Of a stretch of DNA of 64,000 nt, positions 16,951-25,150 are shown piece after piece. The notes under the pieces were generated by a model. That model did not search any database, was not told the origin of the DNA, and saw only the letters and a program-made list of their open reading frames with translations. The stretch is from Rhodovulum kholense (lineage in GTDB: Bacteria > Pseudomonadota > Alphaproteobacteria > Rhodobacterales > Rhodobacteraceae), in contig NZ_QAYC01000015.1 of the NCBI RefSeq assembly GCF_003053725.1, forward strand, positions 27,285 through 91,284, read 5' to 3'. The translations under genes were made by a program, and so were the position numbers. The stretch's first letter is position 1, and each line of letters starts with the position of its first letter.

Positions 16951-17826
16951 TTAGGAAACGAACTCGTCCCGGGCGTAGCCCTGCAGGTATAGCAGCGCGG
17001 TCAGGTCGCCGTGATTGACCCGAAGCTCGCATTGGGCCGCGACCGAGGGCTTGGCATGCAGCGCGACGCCCGCGCCCGCAAGCCCCAGCATGCCCAGATC
17101 GTTCGCCCCGTCGCCGACGGCCAGCGCATCCTCCAGCCCGATCCCAAGCCGGGCCGTGACCTCGCGCAGCGCCTCTACCTTGGCCTCGCGCCCCAGAATC
17201 GGCTCGGCCACGGTGCCGGTCAGGTGCCCGTCCTCGATCAGCAGTGTGTTGGCGCGGTACTCGTCGAAACCGAGCGCGGCTCCGACCTTCGAAGCGAAAT
17301 TGGTGAAGCCGCCCGAAACCAGCAGCGCATGGGCGCCGTTGGCCTTCATTGTCGCGACCAGCGTCCGGCCGCCCGGCATGAAGGTGATCCGCTCGGCCAG
17401 CACCTTGTCGATGACGCTGGCATCGAGCCCCTTCAGCAGCCCGACCCGTTCGCGCAGCGCGCCGTGGAAATCCAGCTCGCCATTCATCGCCCGCGCGGTG
17501 ATCTCGGCGACCCGCGGCCCGACGCCCGCCTCGGCGGCCAGTTCGTCGATGCATTCCTGCTGGATCATGGTCGAATCCATGTCGGCGATCAGCAGCCGCT
17601 TGCGGCGGCCCTCGGCGGGCTGGGCCACAAGATCGATCCCCAGCCCCTGCAGACCGTCCCAGACCTCGCGGAAATTGTCGGGCAGTGCCGCCACGGCAAA
17701 TTCGGCGGCGATGCCGGGGGCCAGCCAGATCGCCTCGCCGCCGCCCCAGGCATCCCGAAGCGATTCGACGGTGCTGCGCTCGAGGGACGCGCGCGCGGGG
17801 TTGGTCAGAAGCGTGACGACAGGCAT
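16951..17826 (-). CDS. serB: Phosphoserine phosphatase SerB
   Basis: 291-residue HAD-superfamily enzyme for the last step of serine synthesis (O-phosphoserine to serine). The N-terminal 70 residues resemble a degenerate ACT-like segment. HAD motif I is LIADMDSTMIQQECIDELA (Asp82 nucleophile, Asp84), motif II is LLVSGGFTNFA and motif III/IV is AVGDGANDLGML. Start 17826 (MPVVTLLTN) matches the family; the longer in-frame extension to 17946 is unconserved. serC and serA are 40 kb away in this window. Confidence 0.95.
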   Translation of the reverse strand: MPVVTLLTNPARASLERSTVESLRDAWGGGEAIWLAPGIAAEFAVAALPDNFREVWDGLQGLGIDLVAQPAEGRRKRLLIADMDSTMIQQECIDELAAEAGVGPRVAEITARAMNGELDFHGALRERVGLLKGLDASVIDKVLAERITFMPGGRTLVATMKANGAHALLVSGGFTNFASKVGAALGFDEYRANTLLIEDGHLTGTVAEPILGREAKVEALREVTARLGIGLEDALAVGDGANDLGMLGLAGAGVALHAKPSVAAQCELRVNHGDLTALLYLQGYARDEFVS

Positions 17827-17962
17827 GGGGCAGGTTCCGATCGGCTGCTGGGCGCCGCAAAAGCGCGGTCGCGGGCCGGAATAGCCCAGCTCCGGGTCGT
17901 GCGCCAGAGCGGCGGGGGCGCACCCGGCATCGCCGCCCTGCCGCAAGACCCGGGGGCGCGGA

Positions 17963-18613
17963 TCAGGTTGCGAGGAACTTCAGCCCCTGGGTCACGTCGG
18001 TCCGCACGGCCAGCCGCAGCGCCGGTTCGTCCCCGACCCGAAGCGCCGCGAGGATCATCCGGTGATGCTGCGGCGGTTCGGTCCGGCCGAGCCGCCCGTA
18101 GAACGACCGCATCGTCGGGCCAAGCTGCAGCCAGACCGTCTCGGCGATGGCCAGCATCGCGGGGGCCTGGGCGCGCAGGTAAAGCGCGCGGTGGAATTCG
18201 AGGTTCTTCTGGATATAGGCGACCGCATCGCCCCGCGCGACGACCTCGCCGATTTCGGCATTGATCTTCTGCATCCGCTCGATCAGCGCGAAATGCGCGC
18301 GGGGCAGGGCGCGGCTGGCCAGTTCGGGTTCCAGCAACCCGCGCAGCGAGGCCAGTTCCTCCAGCCGCTCGTTCGACAGCTCGGGCGTCGAGACCCGCCC
18401 CGACGAGGACAGGGTCAGCGCGCCCTCGGCCACGAGCCGCCGCACCGCCTCGCGGGCAGGGGTCATCGACACGCCAAAGCTCTTGCCGATTCCCCTCAGC
18501 GTCAGGGGCGCGCCGGGGGCCAGTTCGCCATGCATGATCTGGGTCCGGAGCGTGCGGTAAAGACGCTCATGGGCCGCAGAGACGGTCTCGCCGGGGCGGG
18601 TCTGGATCAGCAT
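17963..18613 (-). CDS. GntR family transcriptional regulator, FCD type
   Basis: 216 residues. The N-terminal winged helix (about 10-75) includes LRTQIMHGELAPGAPLTLRGI and VSMTPAREAVRRLVAEGAL. The C-terminal FCD domain (about 85-210) has LEFHRALYLRA and HHRMILAALRVGD, which carry candidate metal-ligand histidines. FadR-subfamily members of this type bind small acids as inducers. It lies between serB and a metalloprotease gene on the same strand; its target is not evident, though the acyl-CoA ligase/ABC operon begins only a few kb away. Confidence 0.9.
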   Translation of the reverse strand: MLIQTRPGETVSAAHERLYRTLRTQIMHGELAPGAPLTLRGIGKSFGVSMTPAREAVRRLVAEGALTLSSSGRVSTPELSNERLEELASLRGLLEPELASRALPRAHFALIERMQKINAEIGEVVARGDAVAYIQKNLEFHRALYLRAQAPAMLAIAETVWLQLGPTMRSFYGRLGRTEPPQHHRMILAALRVGDEPALRLAVRTDVTQGLKFLAT

Positions 18614-18646
18614 GGGGGCGATAGTGCTGCCGCGCGGGGTCGGGCG

Positions 18647-19339
18647 TCAATCGCCGAAACGCACCCGGTGAAGCGCCGCGCCATTGGCCCGGAGCCAGGC
18701 GCGGGGCGCTTCATAGCCCGGCATCAGCCGCGCGACCACGGCCCAGAAGGCGGGCGAGTGGTTCATCTCGACCAGGTGCGCCACCTCATGGGCCGCGACA
18801 TAGTCCAGCACCTTGGGCGGGGCCATGATCAGCCGCCAGGCGAACATCAGATCGCCCCGCGAGGAACAGGACCCCCAGCGCGAGCGGGCGTCGCGAAGCG
18901 TGAGCCGCCGGTAGGACAGGCCCAGCGCGGCGGTATAGCCGTCGGCCGCCGCCGCCAGACGCGCCCGCGCCCGGGTCTTCAGGAAGGCCTGAACACGGGC
19001 GGGCACCTCGGACGCGGGGCCGGGCACCGCCAGCGCGCCATCCTGCAGCCGGGGCGCCCTGCCGGTGCCGGGCACCAGCGGCAGCGCGCGGCCCTCGTAG
19101 GGCACGCTGCCGCCCGCGCGCACCACCTGATCCTCGGGCCGCGCCGACAGGTGCCGGCGGATCCAGGCCTCTTTCTCTCGGACGAAGGCCAGCCCGTCGG
19201 CTTCGGGGGCGCGCTGGGGCAGGGTCAGCGTCACCCGGCCGTCAAGCTGCGAGACGCGCAGGGAATAGCGCCGCGCCCGCGCCGAACGGCGCAGCGTGAC
19301 CTCAAGCGGCGGATCGCCGGGAATGCGGGTGATGCTCAT
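18647..19339 (-). CDS. YgjP/SprT-like zinc metalloprotease (DUF45)
   Basis: 230-residue M48-like metallopeptidase of the YgjP (DUF45) family. The zinc motif is AAHEVAHLVEMNHSPAFW with His184, Glu185 and His188. The family strand LRDARSRWGSCSSRGDLMFAWRL precedes it. No signal peptide or membrane segment, so cytoplasmic. Start 19339 (MSITRIPG) is chosen because GAGG lies 5 bp upstream; longer in-frame starts at 19366 and 19390 lack a ribosome site. It is divergent from the FYDLN-acid gene across 113 bp. Confidence 0.88.
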   Translation of the reverse strand: MSITRIPGDPPLEVTLRRSARARRYSLRVSQLDGRVTLTLPQRAPEADGLAFVREKEAWIRRHLSARPEDQVVRAGGSVPYEGRALPLVPGTGRAPRLQDGALAVPGPASEVPARVQAFLKTRARARLAAAADGYTAALGLSYRRLTLRDARSRWGSCSSRGDLMFAWRLIMAPPKVLDYVAAHEVAHLVEMNHSPAFWAVVARLMPGYEAPRAWLRANGAALHRVRFGD

Positions 19340-19452
19340 CTCTGCCTCGTCTTTTCCTGCGAGCATATCAGCCGAAAAGGGCTTTGACACGTGGGGGGAC
19401 TTATGGCACGTGGCTGCAACCGCAAAGCCGTGACCCCTGTGAGAGGATGCCC

Positions 19453-19788
19453 ATGCCCAAGGAAGAATGGGGCGTTAAGCGCGTTTGCCCGCACTGCTCT
19501 ACCCGATTTTACGATCTTCAGCGCGACCCGATGACCTGCCCCTCCTGCGGTCACAGCTTTTCTGCGGAAAGCCTGACCGCCGGCAAGCACCGCACGCTGA
19601 TCGCCGAGAAAGCCGCGCCCGCCAAGGCGCGCGACGAAGACATCGACGGCGATGACGATATCATCGACGATGAGGACGACAGCACCGATGTCGATCTGGG
19701 CGACGATGTGCTCGAGGATGACGACGACGACAACGTCTCGCTCGACGATATCGCCGACATGTCCTCCGAGGACGACGACGAGACCTGA
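19453..19788 (+). CDS. TIGR02300 family protein (FYDLN acid domain)
   Basis: 111-residue protein typical of alphaproteobacteria. The N-terminal zinc ribbon has CPHC (about 13-16) and CPSC (about 30-33) flanking the name-giving FYDLQRDP. The C-terminal half is an extreme acidic tail of Asp/Glu runs (for example LEDDDDDNVSLDD). The function of the family is unknown. Start 19453 (MPKEEWG) is the conserved start; the upstream in-frame extension is unconserved. Confidence 0.93.
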   Translation: MPKEEWGVKRVCPHCSTRFYDLQRDPMTCPSCGHSFSAESLTAGKHRTLIAEKAAPAKARDEDIDGDDDIIDDEDDSTDVDLGDDVLEDDDDDNVSLDDIADMSSEDDDET

Positions 19789-19796
19789 TCCTTCGG

Positions 19797-19824
19797 CCGG
19801 GCGGCCCTGCGGGGCCCCGCCCGG
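19797..19824 (+). terminator. GC-rich hairpin after the FYDLN-acid gene
   Basis: Inverted repeat CCGGGCGG / CCGCCCGG with an intervening GC-rich loop, starting 9 bp after the stop codon. There is no clear U-tract, so it may be a weak terminator or a 3'-end stabiliser. Confidence 0.35.
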
Positions 19825-19954
19825 CCCGCCGGAACGGGCAGGGGCCGCTGGCCGGGCGATGGAACCGCCCGGCAGGCATTGCCTGCACCGGACCGTTCCG
19901 TCCCCGAAATCCTTGCGCCGCCGGACCTGAGGGGCCTCCCGAGGCGCCGGGCGG

Positions 19955-21178
19955 TCAGTCGTATTTCCGGGTATCCTCGATCACCAGCCCGTCATTGGGC
20001 AGGCTGCCGGGCGCGACCAGCTCGATCTCGGCCTTCAGCTTGAGCACCTCGCTGACCGAAGACGCATAGGGCGCGGGGTCGGTCGCCTCGGTCTCGAGCC
20101 GCACCGTCATCGTGTCCTTCTCGCCCGCGCGGCCCGCCACGACCCGCGCCTTCGCGACCTCTGGATGGCGCGCGACCAGATCGGCGACCTGCTCGGGGCG
20201 GACGAACATGCCCTTGATCTTGGTCGTCTGGTCGGCCCGGCCCATCCAGCCCTTGATGCGCATGTTGGTGCGGCCGCAGGGCGAGAGGCCCTGCAGCACC
20301 GCCGACAGATCGCCGGTCGCGAACCGCACCAGCGGATAGTCGGGGTTCAGCGCGGTCACCACGACCTCGCCCACCTCGCCCTCGGGCACCGGATCGCCGG
20401 TGCCGGGGCGCACGATCTCGACGATCACGCCCTCGTCGACGATCATCCCCTCCATCGCCGGGCTTTCATAGGCGACGTTGCCCAGATCGGCCGTCGCATA
20501 GCATTGCAGGCAGGCGATGCCGCGATCCGCATATTCCTGGCGCAGCGACGGGAACAGCGCCCCGCCCGACACGACGGCGCGCTGGATGCGCGAGAGGTCC
20601 ATCCCCAGTTCGTCGGCGCGGTCCAGCAGGACCTTCAGGAAATCGGGCGTCCCGGCATAGGCGGTCACGCCCACGTCATGGGCGGCGCGCACCTGCAGAT
20701 CGGTCTGGCCGGTCCCGGCGGGCAGGACCGCCGCGCCGACCGCCCGCGCGCCGTTCTCGAACATCATCCCGGCGGGGGTCAGATGATAGCCAAAGCAGTT
20801 CTGGACGATGTCGCCCTCGCCGATCCCGGCGGCATAGAGGAAGCGCCCCAGCCGCCACCAGTTGGTGCTGACACAGCCCGGTTCGTAGATCGGGCCCGGC
20901 GACTGGAAGATATGGTCGAACTGATGCTGGCCCCAGGCGGTGTAGCCGCCCAAGGGGGCCTCGGCCGATTGCGCGGCCACCAGATCGGACTTGCGCAGGA
21001 CCGGCAGGGCCGCCAGCGCCTCGCGCGAGGTCACGGTCAGGGGGTTCACCTCGGCCAGCGCCTCGGCATAGCCGGGAAGCGCGCGCGCGGCCGCGATCAG
21101 CGCCGGCAGGCATTCGGCCAGAGAGACGGCCCGCTCGTCCGCCGAACGGGTTTCGAGATCGTCGAAATAGACGGACAT
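19955..21178 (-). CDS. Phenylacetate-CoA ligase-like (PaaK family) protein with atypical P-loop
   Basis: 407-residue member of the AMP-forming adenylate superfamily, PaaK branch, and the last gene of the ABC-transporter operon. Recognisable parts are GVTAYAGTPDFLKVLL, AVVSGGALFPSLRQ, LQCYATADLGNVAYES, the hinge GDLSAV and GRADQTTKIKGMFVRP, and a C-terminal DTRKYD. The usual Ser/Thr-Gly-rich ATP loop (SSGTTGxP) is not present; the equivalent place reads IFQSPGPIYEPG. It may use ATP through a variant loop or may have lost adenylation. Start 21178 (MSVYFDD) is preferred over an unconserved extension. The substrate is unknown, probably the imported acid. Confidence 0.85.
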   Translation of the reverse strand: MSVYFDDLETRSADERAVSLAECLPALIAAARALPGYAEALAEVNPLTVTSREALAALPVLRKSDLVAAQSAEAPLGGYTAWGQHQFDHIFQSPGPIYEPGCVSTNWWRLGRFLYAAGIGEGDIVQNCFGYHLTPAGMMFENGARAVGAAVLPAGTGQTDLQVRAAHDVGVTAYAGTPDFLKVLLDRADELGMDLSRIQRAVVSGGALFPSLRQEYADRGIACLQCYATADLGNVAYESPAMEGMIVDEGVIVEIVRPGTGDPVPEGEVGEVVVTALNPDYPLVRFATGDLSAVLQGLSPCGRTNMRIKGWMGRADQTTKIKGMFVRPEQVADLVARHPEVAKARVVAGRAGEKDTMTVRLETEATDPAPYASSVSEVLKLKAEIELVAPGSLPNDGLVIEDTRKYD

Positions 21179-21242
21179 GGGCACTCCTTCGGTCACTCTT
21201 TCCGGTCTGCACGGGCAGGGTGGCCCAGCCCGACGGCTGCCG

Positions 21243-22067
21243 TCAACTCAACCAACGCTTGCGGCGACGATAAGACCGCACGTCACGAAAGCTCTTGCGG
21301 CCCTGGTCGGACATGCCGAGATAGAATTCCTTGACGTCCGGGTTCTCGCGCAGATCGGCGGCCGGGCCGTCCATCACGATCCGGCCCGATTCCAGGATAT
21401 AGCCGTAATGGGCATAGCGAAGCGCCACATTGGTGTTCTGCTCGGCCAGCAGGAAGGTGACGCCCTCGTTTTCGTTGACCGATTTCACGATCTCGAAGAT
21501 CTGTTCGACCAGCTGCGGCGCCAGCCCCATCGAGGGCTCGTCCAGCAGGATCATCTGCGGCCGGCTCATCAGCGCGCGGCCGATGGCCACCATCTGCTGC
21601 TCGCCGCCCGAGGTATAGCCCGCCTGGGACTTCCGCCGCTCCTTCAGGCGCGGGAAATAGCCATAGACCATCTCCAGATCGGCCTGGATCGCGGCGCGGC
21701 CGTCGGTGCGGGTGTAGGCGCCGGTCAGAAGGTTTTCCTCGACGGTCAGATGCTCGAAGCAGTGCCGCCCCTCCATCACCTGGATCACGCCCGCCTTGAC
21801 CAGATCGGCGGGGTTCAGGTCCTGCACGCGGGTGCCGCGATAGAGGATCGAGCCCTTGGTGACCTCGCCGCGTTCCGACCGCAGAAGGTTCGAGATGGCC
21901 TTCAGCGTCGTGGTCTTGCCCGCGCCGTTGCCACCCAGAAGGGCGGTGATGCCGCCCTGCGGCACCGACAGCGACACGCCCTTCAGCACCAGGATGACGT
22001 GGTTGTAGATCACCTCGATATTGTTGACCTCAAGCAGGGTCTCGCCCTGCGGCGCGGCATCGAACAT
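21243..22067 (-). CDS. Branched-chain amino acid-type ABC transporter ATPase (LivF-like)
   Basis: 274-residue ATPase subunit. Walker A is LLGGNGAGKTTTLK, the signature region is YTSGGEQQMVAIGRAL, Walker B is MILLDEPSMGLAP and the switch histidine position is replaced by AEQN, as is normal for LivF. A basic tail of about 20 residues (RSYRRRKRWLS) extends past the usual end, seen in LivF proteins linked to CoA ligases. It starts 58 bp after the substrate-binding protein gene and a stable hairpin lies between them. It pairs with the LivG-like ATPase encoded at 26136-26969. Confidence 0.93.
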   Translation of the reverse strand: MFDAAPQGETLLEVNNIEVIYNHVILVLKGVSLSVPQGGITALLGGNGAGKTTTLKAISNLLRSERGEVTKGSILYRGTRVQDLNPADLVKAGVIQVMEGRHCFEHLTVEENLLTGAYTRTDGRAAIQADLEMVYGYFPRLKERRKSQAGYTSGGEQQMVAIGRALMSRPQMILLDEPSMGLAPQLVEQIFEIVKSVNENEGVTFLLAEQNTNVALRYAHYGYILESGRIVMDGPAADLRENPDVKEFYLGMSDQGRKSFRDVRSYRRRKRWLS

Positions 22068-22090
22068 CGGCGTTTTCCTTGTGGGCGAAG

Positions 22091-22115
22091 CCCCCGGCCG
22101 GGTCGCGGCCGGGGG
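22091..22115 (-). repeat. Strong intercistronic hairpin between SBP and LivF-like genes
   Basis: Perfect 9-bp inverted repeat CCCCCGGCC / GGCCGGGGG around a 7-nt loop, 10 bp after the binding-protein stop. There is no U-tract. Such hairpins commonly protect the 3' end of the binding-protein mRNA and raise its level above the downstream genes. Confidence 0.7.
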
Positions 22116-22125
22116 CGGACTGGTG

Positions 22126-23406
22126 TCAGTCGCAGCGCGGCGCGATGCCGTTCTCGGCCGCGAAGGCCGCGGAATCGGCCTCGATGAGCGGCGCGATCAC
22201 CTCGGCATCGGGGGCGATGAAATCGGTCAGCGGCACCCATTTCCTGTCGCCCGCGTTCCACTGCTGGACGATGGCCATGCCCGACCCGCCGTGATCGGCG
22301 CAGCTCACGGTGAATTCCGGGCCGATCCCGGGCATGCCCAGCGCCTCCATCTTGGCGGCGGTCATCTCCAGATGTTCCATCCCGTCGCGCATCATCGCCG
22401 CGTCGATCTGGGCGGTGCCGGTCATCTCTTGCGCGGTTTTCGCCGCCTCGACCGCCAGCATCGCCGCATACATGCCGCGGGTGTACAGCACCGAGCCCAC
22501 ATTGGACCCGTCGCCCGCCGCCAGCCCCTTGTCGACGACATGGGTGCGGATATCGGCGAAGACCGGGTAATCGACCACCCGGTTCATGTTCAGCGCCTTG
22601 TAGCCGTCGGCGGCCATGCCCGCGGGGGTCACGTCATGTTCGGCCCCGGCCCACCAGTTGCCGATGAAATGGTCCATCGGAAAGTTGATGTTGGCGGCCT
22701 CCTGGATCGCGACCTGGTTCATCACCCCCCAACCCCACATCACCACGAAATCGGGCCGCTCGCGCCGGATCTGCAGCCATTGCGACTTCTGCTCCTGGCC
22801 GGGGCTGTCGACCGGGATCAGCGTCAGCTTGAAGCCGTGCTTCTTCGACAACGCCTCCAGCGTCGGGATCGGCTCCTTGCCATAGGCCGAGTTGTGATAC
22901 AGCAGCGTGATCTTCTTGCCCTCGAGGCTGCCGCCGTTCTCGTCCATCAGGTACTTGATGACGACCGAGGCCCCGTCCCAGTAGTTGGCGGGATAGTTGA
23001 ACACCCATTCGAAGACCTTGCCATTGGCGGCCGAGGTGCGGCCATAGCCCATGGTGTGCAGCGGGATGTGATCGGCCTCGACCTTCGGGATCAGCTGATA
23101 GGTGATGCCCGTGGACAGCGGCTGGTAGATCAGCGCGCCGTCGCCCTTGGTGGCCTCGTAGCACTCGACCCCCTTCTCGGTGTTGTAGGCGGTCTCGCAT
23201 TCGGGCACCCGGGCCTTGACCCCGCCGATGCCGCCGTCGCGTTCGTTCATCAGGGTGAAGTAGTCCTGATAGCCGTCCGAGAAGGGAATGCCGCCCGCCG
23301 CGAAGGGGCCGGTACGGTAGCTGAGATCGGGAAATACCAGATCGGCCGCAGCCGGGCCCGCGGCCAGCAGGACACCCAGTGCAAGCGGGGCCAGTCGTGT
23401 CGTCAT
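22126..23406 (-). CDS. ABC transporter periplasmic substrate-binding protein (LivK/aliphatic-amide type)
   Basis: 426 residues with a type I signal peptide (MTTRLAPLALGVLLAAGPAAA). The mature protein is a type I periplasmic-binding fold: GGIPFSDGYQDYFTLMNERDGGIGG, GKKITLLYHNSAYGKEP and DFVVMWGWGVMNQVAIQEA. Ligands for this clade include branched-chain or aromatic amino acids and organic acids; the two CoA ligases in the operon favour a carboxylic acid. Encoded between the LivM-like permease and LivF-like ATPase genes. Confidence 0.92.
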   Translation of the reverse strand: MTTRLAPLALGVLLAAGPAAADLVFPDLSYRTGPFAAGGIPFSDGYQDYFTLMNERDGGIGGVKARVPECETAYNTEKGVECYEATKGDGALIYQPLSTGITYQLIPKVEADHIPLHTMGYGRTSAANGKVFEWVFNYPANYWDGASVVIKYLMDENGGSLEGKKITLLYHNSAYGKEPIPTLEALSKKHGFKLTLIPVDSPGQEQKSQWLQIRRERPDFVVMWGWGVMNQVAIQEAANINFPMDHFIGNWWAGAEHDVTPAGMAADGYKALNMNRVVDYPVFADIRTHVVDKGLAAGDGSNVGSVLYTRGMYAAMLAVEAAKTAQEMTGTAQIDAAMMRDGMEHLEMTAAKMEALGMPGIGPEFTVSCADHGGSGMAIVQQWNAGDRKWVPLTDFIAPDAEVIAPLIEADSAAFAAENGIAPRCD

Positions 23407-23470
23407 GTCGTCGTTCCTCCCTTGGAAATGCGTGCCGGGTTGGCCCGGTCGGTCGCGCGTGTCGTGCCCG

Positions 23471-24547
23471 TCAATGCGGGAATGGCCAGAGCCTCAGCTT
23501 TTCCTTTCCGATCCGCCAGAGCTGGGCCAGCCCATGCGGCTCGGCGATCAGAAAGCCGATGATCAGCGCCCCCACGATCATCAGCTGGACATGGGCGGTC
23601 AGGTCGGTGGGCCATCCCAGCGTGCCCACCAGCAGGTTCTTCAGCAGGACCGGCAGCAGCACCAGGAAGGCCGCGCCCGCGAAGCTGCCGAAGATCGAGC
23701 CGAGCCCGCCGATGATGATCATGAAGAGGATGAGAAAGCTCTTCTGGATACCGAAGGCCTCGCCCACCTCGACCGCGCCCAGATAGACCGCGAAGAACAG
23801 CGCGCCGGCGATGCCGATATAGAAGGACGAGACCGCGAAGGCCGTCAGCTTGGCTTTCAGCGGGTTCACCCCGATGATCTCGGCAGCGATGTCCATGTCG
23901 CGGATCGCCATCCAGGACCGCCCGACCGTGCCCCGCGTCAGGTTGCGCGCGGCCCAGGCCAGCACGACGGCGAAGACGAGGCAGATCAGGTATTGCGCCC
24001 AGGCCTCGACGCCCGGGCCGGTGACCGGCAGGCCGAAGACCGTCCGCGCGGGCGCCGAGATCTGGCCCGAGGCGGAATAATTGTAGAACCACGGCACCTT
24101 GTTGAAGAGCCAGACCAGGAAGAACTGCGCGGCCAGCGTCGCGACCGCCAGATAGAAGCCCTTGATCCGCAGCGAGGGCAGGCCGAACAGCACTCCGACC
24201 GCGGCCGTCACCAGCCCGCCGCCGAGGATGCAGAAGACGATGTTGAGGTCGGGAAAGGCGGTCATCAGCTTGTAGCAGGCATAGGCCCCCACCGCCATGA
24301 ACCCGCCGGTGCCAAGCGACAGCTGCCCGCAATAGCCCACAAGGATGTTCAGCCCGATGGCGGCGATGGCATAGATCAGGAAGGGCACGAAGATCGCGCT
24401 GGCCCAGTAATCGTCGATCACGAACGGCACGACCGCGAAGGCCACCGCCAGCACCGCGTAATAGCGGTAGCGGTCGAAGCCTATGGGAAAGGTCTGGCTG
24501 TCGTCCCGGTAGGACGTCTTGAAATCGCCGGCCTCGCGGTAGAACAT
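23471..24547 (-). CDS. Branched-chain amino acid-type ABC permease (LivM-like)
   Basis: 358-residue inner-membrane permease with about nine or ten hydrophobic segments. The N-terminal motif AIGLNILVGYCGQLSLGTGGFMAVGAYACY and the EAA-like region SFYIGIAGALF place it in the LivM group. The start codon directly abuts the VOC gene stop, so coupling is likely. It pairs with the LivH-like permease encoded at 25151-26143, from which it is separated by two small inserted genes. Confidence 0.93.
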   Translation of the reverse strand: MFYREAGDFKTSYRDDSQTFPIGFDRYRYYAVLAVAFAVVPFVIDDYWASAIFVPFLIYAIAAIGLNILVGYCGQLSLGTGGFMAVGAYACYKLMTAFPDLNIVFCILGGGLVTAAVGVLFGLPSLRIKGFYLAVATLAAQFFLVWLFNKVPWFYNYSASGQISAPARTVFGLPVTGPGVEAWAQYLICLVFAVVLAWAARNLTRGTVGRSWMAIRDMDIAAEIIGVNPLKAKLTAFAVSSFYIGIAGALFFAVYLGAVEVGEAFGIQKSFLILFMIIIGGLGSIFGSFAGAAFLVLLPVLLKNLLVGTLGWPTDLTAHVQLMIVGALIIGFLIAEPHGLAQLWRIGKEKLRLWPFPH

Positions 24548-24919
24548 TCAGTCGACCTCCCTGGCATCTTTTGGAAAATCCCCTTCGGGCGGCACCAGAC
24601 AGAAGCGGTGCCCGGTCGGCGCCTGCATCACTATCCAGTCCTTGATCCGCGCGACCTCGACCGCGCCGAGGCGGGTCAGACGGGCGCAGTCTGCCTCGAT
24701 ATCGTCGGTCTCGATGTCGAGATGCACCCGGGGGTCATGGCCGACTGCCTGCAGGATCACCTGCGGCGCGGCGGGCGGGCCACTGAGCTGGGCATAGCGC
24801 CCGTCCTCGACGAGCGCACCCTCGCGCCCCAGCGCCGCCGACCAGAAGGCTAGCGCCGGACCCAGATCGTCGGTCTGGCAATCGATGCAAAGGCCGCCGA
24901 TCCGGGTCCGGTGAGTCAC
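24548..24919 (-). CDS. VOC family protein (glyoxalase/dioxygenase fold)
   Basis: 123-residue vicinal-oxygen-chelate protein: CIDCQTDDLGPALAFWSAAL, VHLDIETDDIEADCARL and HRFCLVPPEGDFP. The start is a GTG at 24919 whose GTGA overlaps the stop of the preceding small gene. The likely metal/active-site pattern is His (DPRVHLDIE) plus Gln or Glu positions; activity cannot be assigned. Its position inside an ABC-transporter operon suggests it acts on the imported compound or its CoA ester. The longer in-frame extension upstream is a shadow of the neighbouring gene. Confidence 0.82.
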   Translation of the reverse strand: MTHRTRIGGLCIDCQTDDLGPALAFWSAALGREGALVEDGRYAQLSGPPAAPQVILQAVGHDPRVHLDIETDDIEADCARLTRLGAVEVARIKDWIVMQAPTGHRFCLVPPEGDFPKDAREVD

Positions 24920-25149
24920 AGCGGCCTCCGCACCCGGGCGACGCCCGTGGGCATCGTCCTGATGACCGGCCGCTTGCCGCGGACCAGCCGCACCCAGCAC
25001 AACATGCCGGCCACGAAGCCCGCGAAGGACAGCAGGCCGTAGATCACCGACATCCATTCGGCGTCGTTCGACGAGGCCACGGCAAGATAGGCGAACGCAT
25101 AGAAGAACCCCCAACCGATCACACAGGCAATGGCATAGAGCTTTTGCAT
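24916..25149 (-). CDS. Small two-helix membrane protein in ABC/CoA-ligase operon
   Basis: 77 residues beginning MQKLYAIACVIGWGFFYAF, with two hydrophobic segments (about 3-25 and 33-55) and a basic C-terminal tail (LVRGKRPVIRTMPTGVARVRR). It starts 1 bp after the LivH stop and overlaps the VOC start by 4 bp, so it is embedded in the operon. No family was recognised. It may be an accessory subunit of the importer. Confidence 0.72.
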   Translation of the reverse strand: MQKLYAIACVIGWGFFYAFAYLAVASSNDAEWMSVIYGLLSFAGFVAGMLCWVRLVRGKRPVIRTMPTGVARVRRPL

Positions 25150-25150
25150 G

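Noticed and set aside
19631..19788. Asp/Glu run in the FYDLN-acid protein as a possible repeat expansion
   Set aside because: Acidic tails are a normal trait of the TIGR02300 family and the codons are mixed, not a simple DNA repeat.
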